Positions 25,472 through 39,254 are shown, numbered from the stretch's first letter. The stretch is DNA of 64,000 nucleotides from Actinomycetota bacterium (GCA_016870275.1 VGBZ01000001.1:62001-126000); one strand, 5' to 3'. Numbers and translations: made by a program. Notes: generated by a model not told the origin, from the sequence alone.

Positions 25472-26215
25472 TCAGATGTACCCGGAGACGGCGTTGCGGA
25501 GATCCTCGACGATCTCGGCGAGTTCGCCATCGGTGAGGGCACCATCGCCGTCGGCGTGCAGCGCCTCTCGCACGTCCGACACGAGGTTCACGAACGACCG
25601 CCACTCGAGCGCCGTGAAGCCGAACGGAGGAGCGAGCATCTCGACCTCGGCTCCAGCGGCGTCGAGAGCGAGCACCGCCCGGGCATCCTGTGGGTTCCGG
25701 ACGAGGCGAGTCGTCGCGGCGTGCACCCGGTCGAGCACCTGGTGCACAACCAGGCCGTCATCGGCGGAGATCACACCCTCGCCCTCATCCGGGTCACCGA
25801 GCGCCTCGAGAATCGCCTCGACCTCGTCCTCGTGCTCCTCGTAGACGACGAGATCGCCGGCCTCGTCCCACTCGAACGGCAACCTGGCATCGGTGAGCGC
25901 CTCGGCAAGCTGCGTCTGGAACGCCACTGGCCAGGCCCGAACCTCGTAGGCGATCCGGGGTGAGTCGGCAGCGAGCGCCGGAGTGGCGACCGCCTGGACC
26001 TCATCGATGAGACCATCGACGAAGTCCGAGTCCCCGGCGTGGACGGTGACAGTGGTGCCCTGCCAGACGTGGTCGACCCCTTCGGACTCGAGGATCGATG
26101 CCAGCAGCGAGCGGGACTCACCCGACCACGGAGCACAGTCGTAGTCGACACGGTCCGGGCCGAGGCGTCTCCGCGTCCGCTCCTCGTCGGGATCAACCAG
26201 AGCCTCGTCGTCCAT
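25472..26215 (-). CDS. Acidic protein of unknown function (DUF2007-like segments)
   Basis: A 247-residue, strongly acidic soluble protein. The region SRSLLASILESEGVDHVWQG followed by TVTVHAGDSDFVDGLIDEVQ resembles the short ferredoxin-like domain of DUF2007 signal proteins. A second similar unit (FQTQLAEALTDARLPFEWDE, then DLVVYEEHEDEVEAILEAL) follows, suggesting a duplicated domain. The C-terminal part (HQVLDRVHAATTRLVRNPQD) is helical. No function is known to me. ATG at 26215, 40 bp upstream of the J-domain start on the same strand. Confidence 0.6.
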   Translation of the reverse strand: MDDEALVDPDEERTRRRLGPDRVDYDCAPWSGESRSLLASILESEGVDHVWQGTTVTVHAGDSDFVDGLIDEVQAVATPALAADSPRIAYEVRAWPVAFQTQLAEALTDARLPFEWDEAGDLVVYEEHEDEVEAILEALGDPDEGEGVISADDGLVVHQVLDRVHAATTRLVRNPQDARAVLALDAAGAEVEMLAPPFGFTALEWRSFVNLVSDVREALHADGDGALTDGELAEIVEDLRNAVSGYI

Positions 26216-26287
26216 GTCCTGATTCTCGCACCGTGACGACGTCCTCACTGCCTCGAGCGAGGAGCAGCCCGGCGTCCTGCCACCGCT

Positions 26288-26293
26288 AGTGTC
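26288..26293 (+). promoter_or_regulatory. Putative -10 element TAGTGT, leaderless start of glpX
   Basis: TAGTGT lies 6 nt before the ATG at 26300. It is the same hexamer as upstream of glgP. Confidence 0.5.
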
Positions 26294-26299
26294 TCTCCC

Positions 26300-27268
26300 A
26301 TGCCGACGTCCACACCTGACCGCAACCTCGCACTCGAGCTCGTTCGCACCACCGAGGCGGCTGCTCTTGCGGCCTCCAAATGGGTCGGCCGGGGCGCCAA
26401 GGAGTCCGCCGACGGAGCCGCCGTGGACGCCATGCGTCTCATCCTCGGGACTGTCCGAATGACCGGCACGGTGATCATCGGAGAAGGAGAGAAAGACGAG
26501 GCGCCCATGCTCTACAACGGCGAGGTCGTCGGCGACGGCAGTCAGCCACACGTCGACATCGCTGTCGATCCGATCGACGGCACGACGCTCACTTCCAAGG
26601 GCCGTGGCGGCGCCGTGGCGGTGATCGCCGTGTCCGAACAGGGCACGATGTTCGATCCCGGACCGTGCGTGTACATGGAGAAGATCGCCGTCGGACCCGA
26701 GGCTGCCGGATCAATCGACCTGAACGCCTCCGTGGCCGACAACCTGCGCTCGATCGCCGTCGCCAAGGGCATCGACGTGAGCGAAGTGACCGCCACCGTC
26801 CTCGACCGCCCCCGGCACGACGACCTGGTGTCCGAGATCCGCAAGACCGGCTCACGGATCCGCCTCATCGGTGATGGTGACGTTGCTGCAGCGATCGCCA
26901 CGGCATGGCCCGACTCCGGTGTGGACGTGTTGTTCGGAGTCGGCGGCACACCGGAAGGGGTGATCGCTGCTGCGGCACTCAAGTGCATGGGCGGAGAGTT
27001 GATCGGCCGACTCTGGCCACGGGACGACGCCGAGCGTTCCGCCACCGAGGAACTCGGCTACGACCTGAATCGGGTGCTCGACACAGACGACCTCGTCGCC
27101 GGAGACAATTGCTTCTTCGCCGCCACGGGGATCACCGACGGGAACCTGCTCCACGGTGTGCACTACCAGCGCACCGGCGTCACCACGCAATCACTCGTGA
27201 TGCGCTCGAGATCAGGTACCGTTCGCCTCATCGAGGCTCGCCACCATCCCGACAAGCTCGAGGTCTGA
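26300..27268 (+). CDS. glpX: Class II fructose-1,6-bisphosphatase
   Basis: Hydrolyses fructose-1,6-bisphosphate to fructose-6-phosphate in gluconeogenesis. The 322 residues match Glp[59 protein letters not shown] (metal and phosphate site) and [20 protein letters not shown]. Actinobacteria commonly rely on this class. It would supply hexose phosphates, which fits a genome investing in glucan storage. The start ATG follows a -10 element by 6 nt. The ABC exporter genes begin 4 bp downstream and may share its transcript. Confidence 0.95.
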   Translation: MPTSTPDRNLALELVRTTEAAALAASKWVGRGAKESADGAAVDAMRLILGTVRMTGTVIIGEGEKDEAPMLYNGEVVGDGSQPHVDIAVDPIDGTTLTSKGRGGAVAVIAVSEQGTMFDPGPCVYMEKIAVGPEAAGSIDLNASVADNLRSIAVAKGIDVSEVTATVLDRPRHDDLVSEIRKTGSRIRLIGDGDVAAAIATAWPDSGVDVLFGVGGTPEGVIAAAALKCMGGELIGRLWPRDDAERSATEELGYDLNRVLDTDDLVAGDNCFFAATGITDGNLLHGVHYQRTGVTTQSLVMRSRSGTVRLIEARHHPDKLEV

Positions 27269-27272
27269 TCAG

Positions 27273-28268
27273 ATGAGCAACCTCATCGAGGTCAATGGCC
27301 TCGTCAAGCACTTCGGTGCGACCCGCGCCGTCGATGGCGTGAGCTTTAATGTCGGGACCGGGACGGTGCTCGGCCTCCTCGGCCCCAACGGAGCCGGAAA
27401 GACGACCACTGTCCGAATGCTCGCCACCCTGCTCACTCCCGACGCCGGCAGTGCGAGCATCGACGGGTTCGACGTGGTCACCGACGCAACCTCGGTGAGA
27501 TCCATCATCGGTCTGACCGGCCAGTACGCTGCGGTGGACGAGAAGCTGACCGGGCGGGAGAACCTCTGGATGGTGGGTCGACTCCTCGGCATGCGGCGAG
27601 ATGATGCCGATGCCCGGGCGAGCGAACTGCTCGCCCGGTTCCGACTGTCCGATGCCGGCGACCGGCAGGTGAAGACTTACTCCGGCGGCATGCGGCGGCG
27701 GGTCGACCTCGCCGTGAGCCTGGTGGGTCGACCGGAGGTCCTCTTCCTCGACGAGCCGACGACCGGGTTGGATCCGGCGAGCCGGATCGAGATGTGGGAG
27801 GTCACCCGAGAACTGATCAGCGAGGGCACGACGGTCCTGCTCACGACGCAGTATCTCGAGGAGGCCGACGAGCTGGCCGACCGGATCGTCGTGATCGACA
27901 GCGGGCGGGTCATCGCCGAGGGCACCGCTGAGGAGCTCAAGGACCGAACGGGCGGACGGACCCTCGAGCTCACACTCACTCAACGCGCCGACCTCGAGCG
28001 GGCCACGACGATCGCCATGCGGATCGGCGACCGGCCGGTCACGGCCCGGTCGGACGTTGCCACGTTGGAGGTCGAGGTCGGTCGAGACACCGAGTACGCC
28101 GCCCGCGTGGTGGCGGCGTTGAGCGAAGGAGGAATCGCCGTGGAGGAGTTCCGTCTGCAGCGACCGAGCCTGGACGACGTCTTCCTGTCCCTCACGGGAC
28201 ACGCGGCCGAAGCCGAAGCCGATGGCGAGGAAGACGAGAACGGCGACGACGAGCAGGCCGACTCGTGA
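27273..28268 (+). CDS. ABC transporter ATP-binding protein, DrrA type
   Basis: The nucleotide-binding subunit of an ABC-2 exporter related to daunorubicin-resistance DrrA. It has Walker A LLGPNGAGKTTTVRML, Q-loop GLTGQYAAVDEKLTG, signature YSGGMRRR, Walker B VLFLDEPTTGLDP and the H-loop region with Gln (LLTTQYLEEADELAD). The C-terminal DrrA domain (QRPSLDDVFLSLTGH) is complete and is followed by an acidic tail. It begins 4 bp after glpX and overlaps the permease gene by 4 bp (GTGA). The exported compound is unknown. Confidence 0.9.
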   Translation: MSNLIEVNGLVKHFGATRAVDGVSFNVGTGTVLGLLGPNGAGKTTTVRMLATLLTPDAGSASIDGFDVVTDATSVRSIIGLTGQYAAVDEKLTGRENLWMVGRLLGMRRDDADARASELLARFRLSDAGDRQVKTYSGGMRRRVDLAVSLVGRPEVLFLDEPTTGLDPASRIEMWEVTRELISEGTTVLLTTQYLEEADELADRIVVIDSGRVIAEGTAEELKDRTGGRTLELTLTQRADLERATTIAMRIGDRPVTARSDVATLEVEVGRDTEYAARVVAALSEGGIAVEEFRLQRPSLDDVFLSLTGHAAEAEADGEEDENGDDEQADS

Positions 28269-29059
28269 GCGCCCTCTCCCGGCCACGAGGTCCTGCGGCG
28301 CTGCTACACGACGGAGTGATCCTCACGTGGCGCAACCTGGTGTCGCTGCCCCGCACACCCGAGTTGTTGTTGTTCACGCTGATCCAGCCGATCATGTTCG
28401 TGCTGTTGTTCACCTACGTCTTCGGGGGGTCGATCGGACAGTCGCTGCCACCGGATGTCTCCTATGCGCAGTTCCTCATTCCGGGAATCATGGTGCAGAC
28501 GCTCGTGTTCAGCACCAACTCGACCGCCGTTGGTCTCGCCGATGACCTCCAGAAGGGTCTCGTGGATCGATTCCGGTCCCTCCCCATTGCGCGCTCGGCG
28601 GTGCTGGTCGGTCGAATCTGTTCCGACGCCGTCCGCCTGACCATGGTCGCTGTCGTGCTCGTAGCCATCGGCTACGTCGTCGGGTTCCGCTTGGAGGCGG
28701 GGATCGGCTGGGGTGTGCTCATGATCCTCACCGCCGTGGCGTTCGGATTCTCGATGTCGTGGATCATGGCGACCATCGGTCTCAGCGTCCGTGACGCCGA
28801 GACGGCGAGTACCGCCGGGTTCGTCTGGCTGTTCCCCCTGACGTTCGTGAGTTCGGTCTTCGTCCCGGTGACCTCCATGCCCGGGTGGCTCCAGGTGATC
28901 GCCCGCAACAACCCGGTCACGCTCCTCTCCAACCTGCTTCGCGAGTTCACCCTGATCGGGCGGCCGGCCGCCGGTACCGTTCTGCCGGTTCTCCTGTGGA
29001 TGGTGGGAATCGTGGTCGTGTTCGCACCACTCGCAGTCTCCCGCTACCGCAAGGTCTGA
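28265..29059 (+). CDS. ABC-2 type permease, DrrB type
   Basis: The 264-residue membrane partner of the preceding ATPase. Six hydrophobic segments are visible (PIMFVLLFTYVFGGSI, AVVLVAIGYVVGF, AFGFSMSWIMATIGL, WLFPLTFVSSVFVP, VLLWMVGIVVVFAPLAV). The ABC-2 signatures FLIPGIMVQTLVF and VTSMPGWLQVIARNNPVTLL are typical of the DrrB family. A GTG start overlaps the ATPase stop. A broken metallopeptidase gene begins 25 bp after its stop. Confidence 0.9.
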   Translation: MSALSRPRGPAALLHDGVILTWRNLVSLPRTPELLLFTLIQPIMFVLLFTYVFGGSIGQSLPPDVSYAQFLIPGIMVQTLVFSTNSTAVGLADDLQKGLVDRFRSLPIARSAVLVGRICSDAVRLTMVAVVLVAIGYVVGFRLEAGIGWGVLMILTAVAFGFSMSWIMATIGLSVRDAETASTAGFVWLFPLTFVSSVFVPVTSMPGWLQVIARNNPVTLLSNLLREFTLIGRPAAGTVLPVLLWMVGIVVVFAPLAVSRYRKV

Positions 29060-29084
29060 ACCCGATCTGCGTGACGGTTCAGTC

Positions 29085-29813
29085 GTGGAGTTCGATGAGG
29101 ACGCGTCGCTCGACACCGATCAGGTCGACGACCGCCGGGGGCGGGCGGCGGAGGTCGGGGTGGCGCACCGGCGCCGATGCGAACCGGCGGGAGGACTGCC
29201 GCATGGTGGCAGTCCTCAACAGCGTCCAGCATTACTGGGCCGATGAGTTCGCCGAATCGGGATTGAAGTACCGCCCGGCGACCACACAGCTGTTCTCCGG
29301 GCGGACCCAGACAGCGTGTGACCCGGGTACCTCAGCGACCGGGCCCTTCAACTGTCCCGCCGATCAGACCATCGACATCGATCTCTCGTTCTTCAACCAG
29401 CTTCGCCAACCGCCGTTCAACGCCCGCGGCGGCGACTTCGCCCAGGCCTACGTGATCGCCCACGAGTACGGACACCACGTGCAGAACCTCTTGGGCTCAC
29501 TCCGGCCGGGTCGGACCTCCGGGCCACAGTCCGATGCCGTGCGGGTGGAACTGCAGGCCGATTGTTACGCCGGGGTGTGGGCCGGCAACGCCGAGTCGAC
29601 CGGATTCATCACCTCGCTCACACGGGCCGACATCGCCGAGGGCCTCGACGCTGCCGCAGCCGTTGGAGACGACCGGATCCAATAGGCCACGCAGGGCCGG
29701 AGCAACCCCGGGTCGTTCACCCACGGCACCTCGGAGCAGCGCCAGCGATGGTTCACCACGGGCGCCCAGACAGCAAACCCGGACCGCTGCGACACGTTCA
29801 ACGGGTCGATCTG
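29085..29813 (+). pseudogene. Broken neutral zinc metallopeptidase (YpfJ family)
   Basis: The start GTG at 29085 opens with VEFDEDASLDTDQVDDRRGR, the usual soluble N-terminus. The frame is then lost in a Gly-codon-rich stretch. The peptidase body continues in the next frame from about 29161 (TGADANRREDC) through QAYVIAHEYGHHVQ (zinc site) and ELQADCYAGVW. The membrane helix and linker that should lie between are missing, so there is a deletion with frameshift. A TAG at 29683-29685 interrupts VGDDRIQ. The frame continues to TGA at 29811-29813 with the complete family C-terminus (SFTHGTSEQRQRWF, CDTFNGSI). The TAG takes the place of a Gln in E. coli YpfJ. Confidence 0.78.
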
Positions 29814-29841
29814 ATCGTCCCGGCTCCCGGTTTGGAGCTTC

Positions 29842-30786
29842 TCAGAGCCGTCGGACGGCCGACACTTTTCCGGCCCCGTCGAACAGGCTGAACCCGTGGC
29901 GAACGAGGAAGCTCGCTGCCTGTTCGTCGGAAACGACCGCCGAGGCCCACGTGATCCCGGACCCACCGACCTGCGAACACCATTCCGCTAGCAGCCGGGC
30001 GCCGAGACCGAAGCCCCGCTCTGCCGGGGCCACCACGAGCGACCGCAACTCCGTTCCGCCACGACCGACCACACCGACAGCAGCACCGACGAGCGAACCG
30101 GTTCCATCACCGGGTTCGCCCTCGGCCACGACCACGATCGGCACGTCGTCGTCGGCGCGACCGGCGGGGCCACGGGCGGCGACGTGACACAACTCTCCGA
30201 CCGCGACGGGAATCATCCGCAGGGTGCGCAGGTGCGCTGGCCGGGTACCCCGGCCAACCACCCGGGGTGCACCGAGCGGCACCTCGGCAACGGTGACCCA
30301 GCGGCCCGGGTCGTGGTGACGTTCGAGGACGTGCACTGAGCCCACCGGCCACGCCGTGGCGACCCCTGCGAGGGCGGTGAGCGCCGCATCGATGCGGGCC
30401 TGTTCGGCGGACGGAACCAATGTCACGTGGGGGACGAACGGGCGGCGTTCGGAGCGGGCGAGCGGCCCGACCATCAGGCGTTGACGGAGCCGACCGAGTG
30501 CCACGAGGTCACCGTCGACCGACAACTGAATCGTCGGCGTCACCGGAGCGAAGGTCGCTGCGGGCCCGAGCGTCAGGTCGAACGGCTCGGCTGACTCCGC
30601 CGCAGCGACCAGGACCTGATCGACGACCTCAATGTCGACCTCGGCAACGTTGGTCGGAGGAACGAGCGTGATGTGTGGCGGGATACGGAACGGCTCACCC
30701 ACGCCGAGGGCACGCCGCAGCTCATCGAGCCACTCCCACTGGGCCGGGGCCGGAAGGAGGGCGACGAACAGTCGGGTGCGTGCCAC
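29842..30786 (-). CDS. Fusion of 2H phosphoesterase (2'-5' RNA ligase family) and GNAT acetyltransferase
   Basis: A 314-residue two-domain protein. The first 170 residues are a LigT/2H domain with two catalytic repeats, PPHITLVPP and FVPHVTLVPS, spaced as in cyclic phosphodiesterases. The second half is a GNAT domain with ELRSLVVAPAERGFGLGARLL (acetyl-CoA pyrophosphate loop) and ASFLVRHGFSLF (motif B). Both active sites look complete. The link suggests one enzyme that processes and acetylates a nucleotide-derived substrate, or simply two enzymes co-regulated; neither is proven. The GTG at 30786 has TAGCGT 6 nt upstream. It lies 32 bp downstream of atpC on the same strand but has its own promoter. 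Confidence 0.8.
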   Translation of the reverse strand: MARTRLFVALLPAPAQWEWLDELRRALGVGEPFRIPPHITLVPPTNVAEVDIEVVDQVLVAAAESAEPFDLTLGPAATFAPVTPTIQLSVDGDLVALGRLRQRLMVGPLARSERRPFVPHVTLVPSAEQARIDAALTALAGVATAWPVGSVHVLERHHDPGRWVTVAEVPLGAPRVVGRGTRPAHLRTLRMIPVAVGELCHVAARGPAGRADDDVPIVVVAEGEPGDGTGSLVGAAVGVVGRGGTELRSLVVAPAERGFGLGARLLAEWCSQVGGSGITWASAVVSDEQAASFLVRHGFSLFDGAGKVSAVRRL

Positions 30787-30792
30787 TCCCTG

Positions 30793-30798
30793 ACGCTA
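30793..30798 (-). promoter_or_regulatory. Putative -10 element TAGCGT, leaderless start
   Basis: TAGCGT on the minus strand lies 6 nt before the GTG at 30786. It would allow the 2H-GNAT gene to be transcribed separately from the ATP synthase operon. Confidence 0.5.
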
Positions 30799-30818
30799 TC
30801 GGTGCGACGATGGCGAAC

Positions 30819-31225
30819 TCAGGCGGCGTCGACGGCCGAGAGGCGAACCTCGGCGCGCCGCAACGCCGAGAAGGCCTCGGGATCACCTGGACCGGTGCGG
30901 AGCCGTTCCTCTGCTTCGGCCTTGGCCGAGCGAGCCCGTTCCACGTCGATCGTGTCGGCGAGTTCGGCAACGTCGGAGAGGATCGTCACCCGGGTACGAC
31001 CGTCCTCGCCGGGGGGAGAGACCTCGACGAAACCCTGGTGGACGGCAATGACCACCTCGCCGTCGTCCTGCTGCACCCGAACCGGGTGGGTGGAGAGCAC
31101 GCCGATGAACGGGATGTGCCCCGGGAGGAACGCAATGTCGCCGGTGGTCGTCCGGCAGATGACCATCTTGGCCTCTCCGGTGTACGCCACCCGCTCGGGT
31201 GACACGAGCTCGACGAGCAACGACA

Positions 31226-31226
<1 letters not shown>
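30819..31226 (-). CDS. atpC: F1Fo ATP synthase epsilon subunit
   Basis: The 135-residue epsilon subunit of the central stalk, which couples and regulates rotation. The beta-sandwich is clear (LVELVSPERVAYTGEAKMV, GDIAFLPGHIPFIGVL, VAVHQGFVEV-like IAVHQGFVEVSP). The C-terminal helical hairpin (VERARSAKAEAEERLRTG, ALRRAEVRLSA) is present and may inhibit ATP hydrolysis. The start overlaps the atpD stop by 1 bp. Last gene of the operon. Confidence 0.95.
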
Positions 31227-33702
<2,476 letters not shown>

Positions 33703-33732
33703 GGTGGCTCCTGTACGTGCGGACTGCGCCGG

Positions 33733-35364
<1,632 letters not shown>

Positions 35365-35432
35365 CTGGTTGCTCTCCTGTACTTCGGTTCGAGGGTGGCT
35401 TCGTCAGCTGTTGGTGGACTCCTGAGCTGGAC

Positions 35433-35960
35433 TCAGAAGGCCTCGCGCAGCTGGTTGAGACGGGTACGGACAGTTCCATCGAGGACGGAGTCCCCGATCC
35501 GGGTGACGATGCCGCCGATCACGCTCTCGTCGACGATGTTGCGGACCGTCACGGTTCGATTGGTGCGTGCGCTGAGCGCCCGTTCGAGGTCGGCGATCTG
35601 CGCATCGCTGAGTGCCACGGCGGAGCGCACCTCGGCAACGGTCTCGCCCGCTGCGGACGCCGTCCGCTCAGTGAGTTCCTCGGCGATGTCGGACAGTTCC
35701 CCGATACGACCGGCGCTGACGAGCAACGAGATGAACGACACCGTCGTCATGGTGGCATTCCCGTCGAGCAGGTCCTCGGCGATCTGGCTGCGCCTGTCGA
35801 CCGGAAGGTGCGGATCGGACAGCGTGTGCCGGAGGTCATCGTTGGTTCGCAGCACCTGGGCGAAGCGGAACAACTCGTCGGTGACCTGGTCCACGGCGCC
35901 CTCGGCCGAGGCGATCGCCAGAGCGGCGTTGGCGTAGGCGGTGGCTCGGTTGTCGGTCAT
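35433..35960 (-). CDS. atpH: F1Fo ATP synthase delta subunit
   Basis: The 175-residue delta (OSCP) subunit of the peripheral stalk. It begins ATAYANAALAIASAEGAVDQV, like the N-terminal helical domain, and ends with the conserved NIVDESVIGGIVTRIGDSVLDGTVRTRL. Separate from subunit b here, unlike the fused b-delta of mycobacteria. It starts 34 bp after the atpF stop. Confidence 0.95.
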   Translation of the reverse strand: MTDNRATAYANAALAIASAEGAVDQVTDELFRFAQVLRTNDDLRHTLSDPHLPVDRRSQIAEDLLDGNATMTTVSFISLLVSAGRIGELSDIAEELTERTASAAGETVAEVRSAVALSDAQIADLERALSARTNRTVTVRNIVDESVIGGIVTRIGDSVLDGTVRTRLNQLREAF

Positions 35961-35994
35961 CTTCTCGTCCGTCCTGTCAGGGTGGCGGTCACGG

Positions 35995-36528
35995 TCAGTT
36001 CTGGGATCCGACCTGGCGGATGTAGTCGTCGATCAGTCGCTGCTGAGCCGGAGCGTCCAGAGCCGAACCCACGTACTGCTCGGTGGCACCGAGTGCCAAC
36101 CGGGAGACCTCGCCGGCGAGGTCGGCGTTGGCCTGGTTCTGCGTGGTGAGAAGATCTCCAGCCGCTCGCTCGCGCAGCGCTGCGATGTCGTCGGCGGTGC
36201 GGGCCGCAATGTCGTCGCGCAGTCGGTCGGCGGACTGACGGCTCTCCTCGATGATCCGCGCCGCCTCCGAGTCGGAGTCGGCGAGCGCCGCCTTGATCCG
36301 ATCCCGTTCGGCCTCCGCCTCGGCTCGAGCCTGGGCTGCGTCGCCGAGCTGCTGTTCCACCGCAGCGGTCCGGTTGGCGTAGTACTTGAGCACCGGGGCC
36401 TTGCCGAACTTCACCAGCAACGCAGCAACGATGAAGAATGCGATGCTGCTCCAGTAGACCTCGTTGATGTCGGCCGGGAGCCACAGGCCATTCTTCCCCT
36501 CTGCGGCGAGCAGGTTGATCACGGTCAC
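35995..36528 (-). CDS. atpF: F1Fo ATP synthase b subunit
   Basis: A 177-residue peripheral-stalk subunit: one N-terminal membrane helix (SSIAFFIVAALLVKFGKAPVL) and a long charged coiled coil (QLGDAAQARAEAEAERDRIK, ARIIEESRQSADRL). It ends in ALGATEQYVGSALD, the delta-contact region. It is the second of two adjacent b-type genes; both start with the peptide INLLAAEG, showing that they arose by duplication. I call this copy b because it is next to atpH, but the b/b' naming is arbitrary. Confidence 0.92.
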   Translation of the reverse strand: MTVINLLAAEGKNGLWLPADINEVYWSSIAFFIVAALLVKFGKAPVLKYYANRTAAVEQQLGDAAQARAEAEAERDRIKAALADSDSEAARIIEESRQSADRLRDDIAARTADDIAALRERAAGDLLTTQNQANADLAGEVSRLALGATEQYVGSALDAPAQQRLIDDYIRQVGSQN

Positions 36529-36541
36529 AACGTCCTCCCGG

Positions 36542-37093
36542 TCACTTCTGTCCGCCGGAGCGGTTCATGAATTCATCGACGGTCGGCCGGACCGAGGAGA
36601 CCTCGACTGGTGACTGCACCACCTTCGACGCCGCTGCGGCGGCGAGTTCGGCCACATCACCCGTGAGGCCTCCGATCGCTGCGGACCTCGCCGCATCGAT
36701 CTCGGCGAGGGCAGTCTGTCGCTGCTCGGCGATCTCCTGTTCCACAGCGAGAACCTGTCGACCACGCTCGGCATCTGCTGTGGCCCGGACCTGCTCGACG
36801 GTCCGGGCGGCCTGCTGGCGCGCTTCGGAGATCGTGGCCGCGTAGTCCCGCCGGACCTGCTCGGTCGCCGCCTCGGCGGCCGAGGCCGCCTCGTAGTCGG
36901 CCTGAGCCTGCAACTGACGATCCTCTCGGGCCTTGAGCAGCGGAGGAAGGCAGACGTAACGGAGGACGATCCACGTCAGGAAGAAGAAGATCGCCCCCCA
37001 GACGAGTTCGCCCGCTGAGTCGGGGAACACCGGGTTGACGGCCGCGCTCTCCCCACCCTCGGCGGCCAACAGGTTGATCGCTGCGAGCAGCAT
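36542..37093 (-). CDS. F1Fo ATP synthase second b-type subunit (b')
   Basis: A 183-residue paralogue of the neighbouring b subunit. It has a membrane helix (LVWGAIFFFLTWIVLRYVCL) and a coiled coil (LKAREDRQLQAQADYEAASA, AEAATEQVRRDYAATISEAR). It starts LLAAINLLAAEGG, like the other copy. Two different b subunits forming a heterodimeric stalk are known from cyanobacteria and phototrophic proteobacteria. Most actinobacteria have one b plus a b-delta fusion or a single b. The gap to atpE is 107 bp and holds a hairpin. Confidence 0.88.
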   Translation of the reverse strand: MLLAAINLLAAEGGESAAVNPVFPDSAGELVWGAIFFFLTWIVLRYVCLPPLLKAREDRQLQAQADYEAASAAEAATEQVRRDYAATISEARQQAARTVEQVRATADAERGRQVLAVEQEIAEQRQTALAEIDAARSAAIGGLTGDVAELAAAAASKVVQSPVEVSSVRPTVDEFMNRSGGQK

Positions 37094-37139
37094 GGTTACT
37101 CCTGGTCGTTCCGCTCGTGGCGGATCCGTTCGGTTGTCC

Positions 37140-37160
37140 CGCCCGAGGTTCGAGCGGGCG
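37140..37160 (-). other. Hairpin in the atpE-atpF' intercistronic gap
   Basis: The stem CGCCCG/CGGGCG with a 9-nt loop lies 41 nt after the atpE stop. A second weaker stem follows the stop more closely (37180-37191, CGGCG/CGCCG). Such hairpins after atpE can protect the abundant c-subunit message in other bacteria; here that is inference. Confidence 0.35.
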
Positions 37161-37200
37161 TGGTGGTCCGGCTGGTCGACGGCGGTCGCCGCCGACCGAC

Positions 37201-38367
<1,167 letters not shown>

Positions 38368-38371
<4 letters not shown>

Positions 38372-38889
38372 GGATGGTCACTCCTCACGGTTCCGGAGTC
38401 CGACCCGACGGTCTCGTCGGTCCGGTCACGAACGGGCAGGTACGGATTGGGTGTCGGCCCGGGCTTGAGGCCGGGGAACGCCAGCGAGGCCGAGACGTGG
38501 CGCAGCTCCCAGAACAACAGGAGCAGGTGCGTGACGATGATCGTCAGGCCGAGCGGGACGAGTTCGACCCATGGGGCATTCCGCACGGCGAGCACCGCCA
38601 CCATGATCAGCCCCAGTCGCAGCAGGAAGCCGAACAACGCAGCAGCGCCCATGGCCGCAGCCCCGATGCGGCCGGTCACGGCGAGCATCCACCCGGCGAG
38701 AAGGAAGTTGATCACGACGATGGCCAGGCCGTACATCGTCGACCACACACCGTCGGCGCCCCAGAACCCGGCCGAGATCACCAGCGCCACCGGGACGACC
38801 CACACGGCGCGCTTGACGATGTCGACCGCCACCGCCATGGCCGGTGAAGGGCCTTCGATGCGCGCCCCGAGGGGTTCGGTCACGCTCAT
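38368..38889 (-). CDS. AtpI-like small membrane protein of the ATP synthase operon
   Basis: A 173-residue protein with four hydrophobic segments (AVWVVPVALVISAGFWG, MYGLAIVVINFLLAGWMLAVTG, AALFGFLLRLGLIMVAVLA, LVPLGLTIIVTHLLLLFWEL). It sits where ATP synthase subunit I is usually encoded. The Arg in the third helix and the general shape fit subunit I proteins, which assist c-ring assembly or cation uptake. Sequence similarity is too low for a firm name. I chose the ATG at 38889, which overlaps the upstream stop by 4 bp. A longer frame to 39039 would run into the upstream gene. Confidence 0.72.
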
Positions 38890-39215
38890 GCGATCGGTTC
38901 CGAGTCGAGTCGAGTCGGCGTGTCGTCGGCGGACCACGGCGCCGTCGCATCGTGTGCGGCCATGAGGTGGCGATACTGGTAGATCACCTTGACCGAGGCT
39001 CCGGCAACGCCCAGGGCGGCCAGGATCACGATGAACCACGGCGTCGTCCCAAGCGTGCGGTCGATCCAGAGGCCGATCAACGCCATCAGCACCGGAGCGA
39101 AGGCCAACTCAAACGACGCCGACGACCGGTGCGCCGCCCGTGCGAGCACCTCGGTCCGCGTCGCAACAGAGGGCGCGGAGTCGCAGGAATCGGGGCGGGC
39201 GGGATCGGCGGGCAT
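38886..39215 (-). CDS. AtpZ/AtpI family protein
   Basis: A 109-residue protein with two membrane helices (SFELAFAPVLMALIGLWIDR and WFIVILAALGVAGASVKVIYQY). The spacing of LIGLWIDRTLGTTPW matches AtpZ/ATP synthase protein I, which helps c-ring assembly or Mg/Ca uptake elsewhere. It is the first gene of the operon. The ATG at 39215 is used; a GTG directly before it (39218) is equally possible. A good promoter lies 33 nt upstream. Confidence 0.75.
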   Translation of the reverse strand: MPADPARPDSCDSAPSVATRTEVLARAAHRSSASFELAFAPVLMALIGLWIDRTLGTTPWFIVILAALGVAGASVKVIYQYRHLMAAHDATAPWSADDTPTRLDSEPIA

Positions 39216-39227
39216 CACAGACGGCGT

Positions 39228-39247
39228 GGTTCAAGACTTTGTGAACC
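39228..39247 (-). promoter_or_regulatory. Inverted repeat at the atp operon start site
   Basis: GGTTCA-N8-TGAACC is a perfect 6-bp dyad of 20 bp located between the -10 element and the first start codon. It covers the predicted transcription start. It is a candidate operator, or a hairpin in the first bases of the message. Confidence 0.4.
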
Positions 39248-39254
39248 GAGGCGC

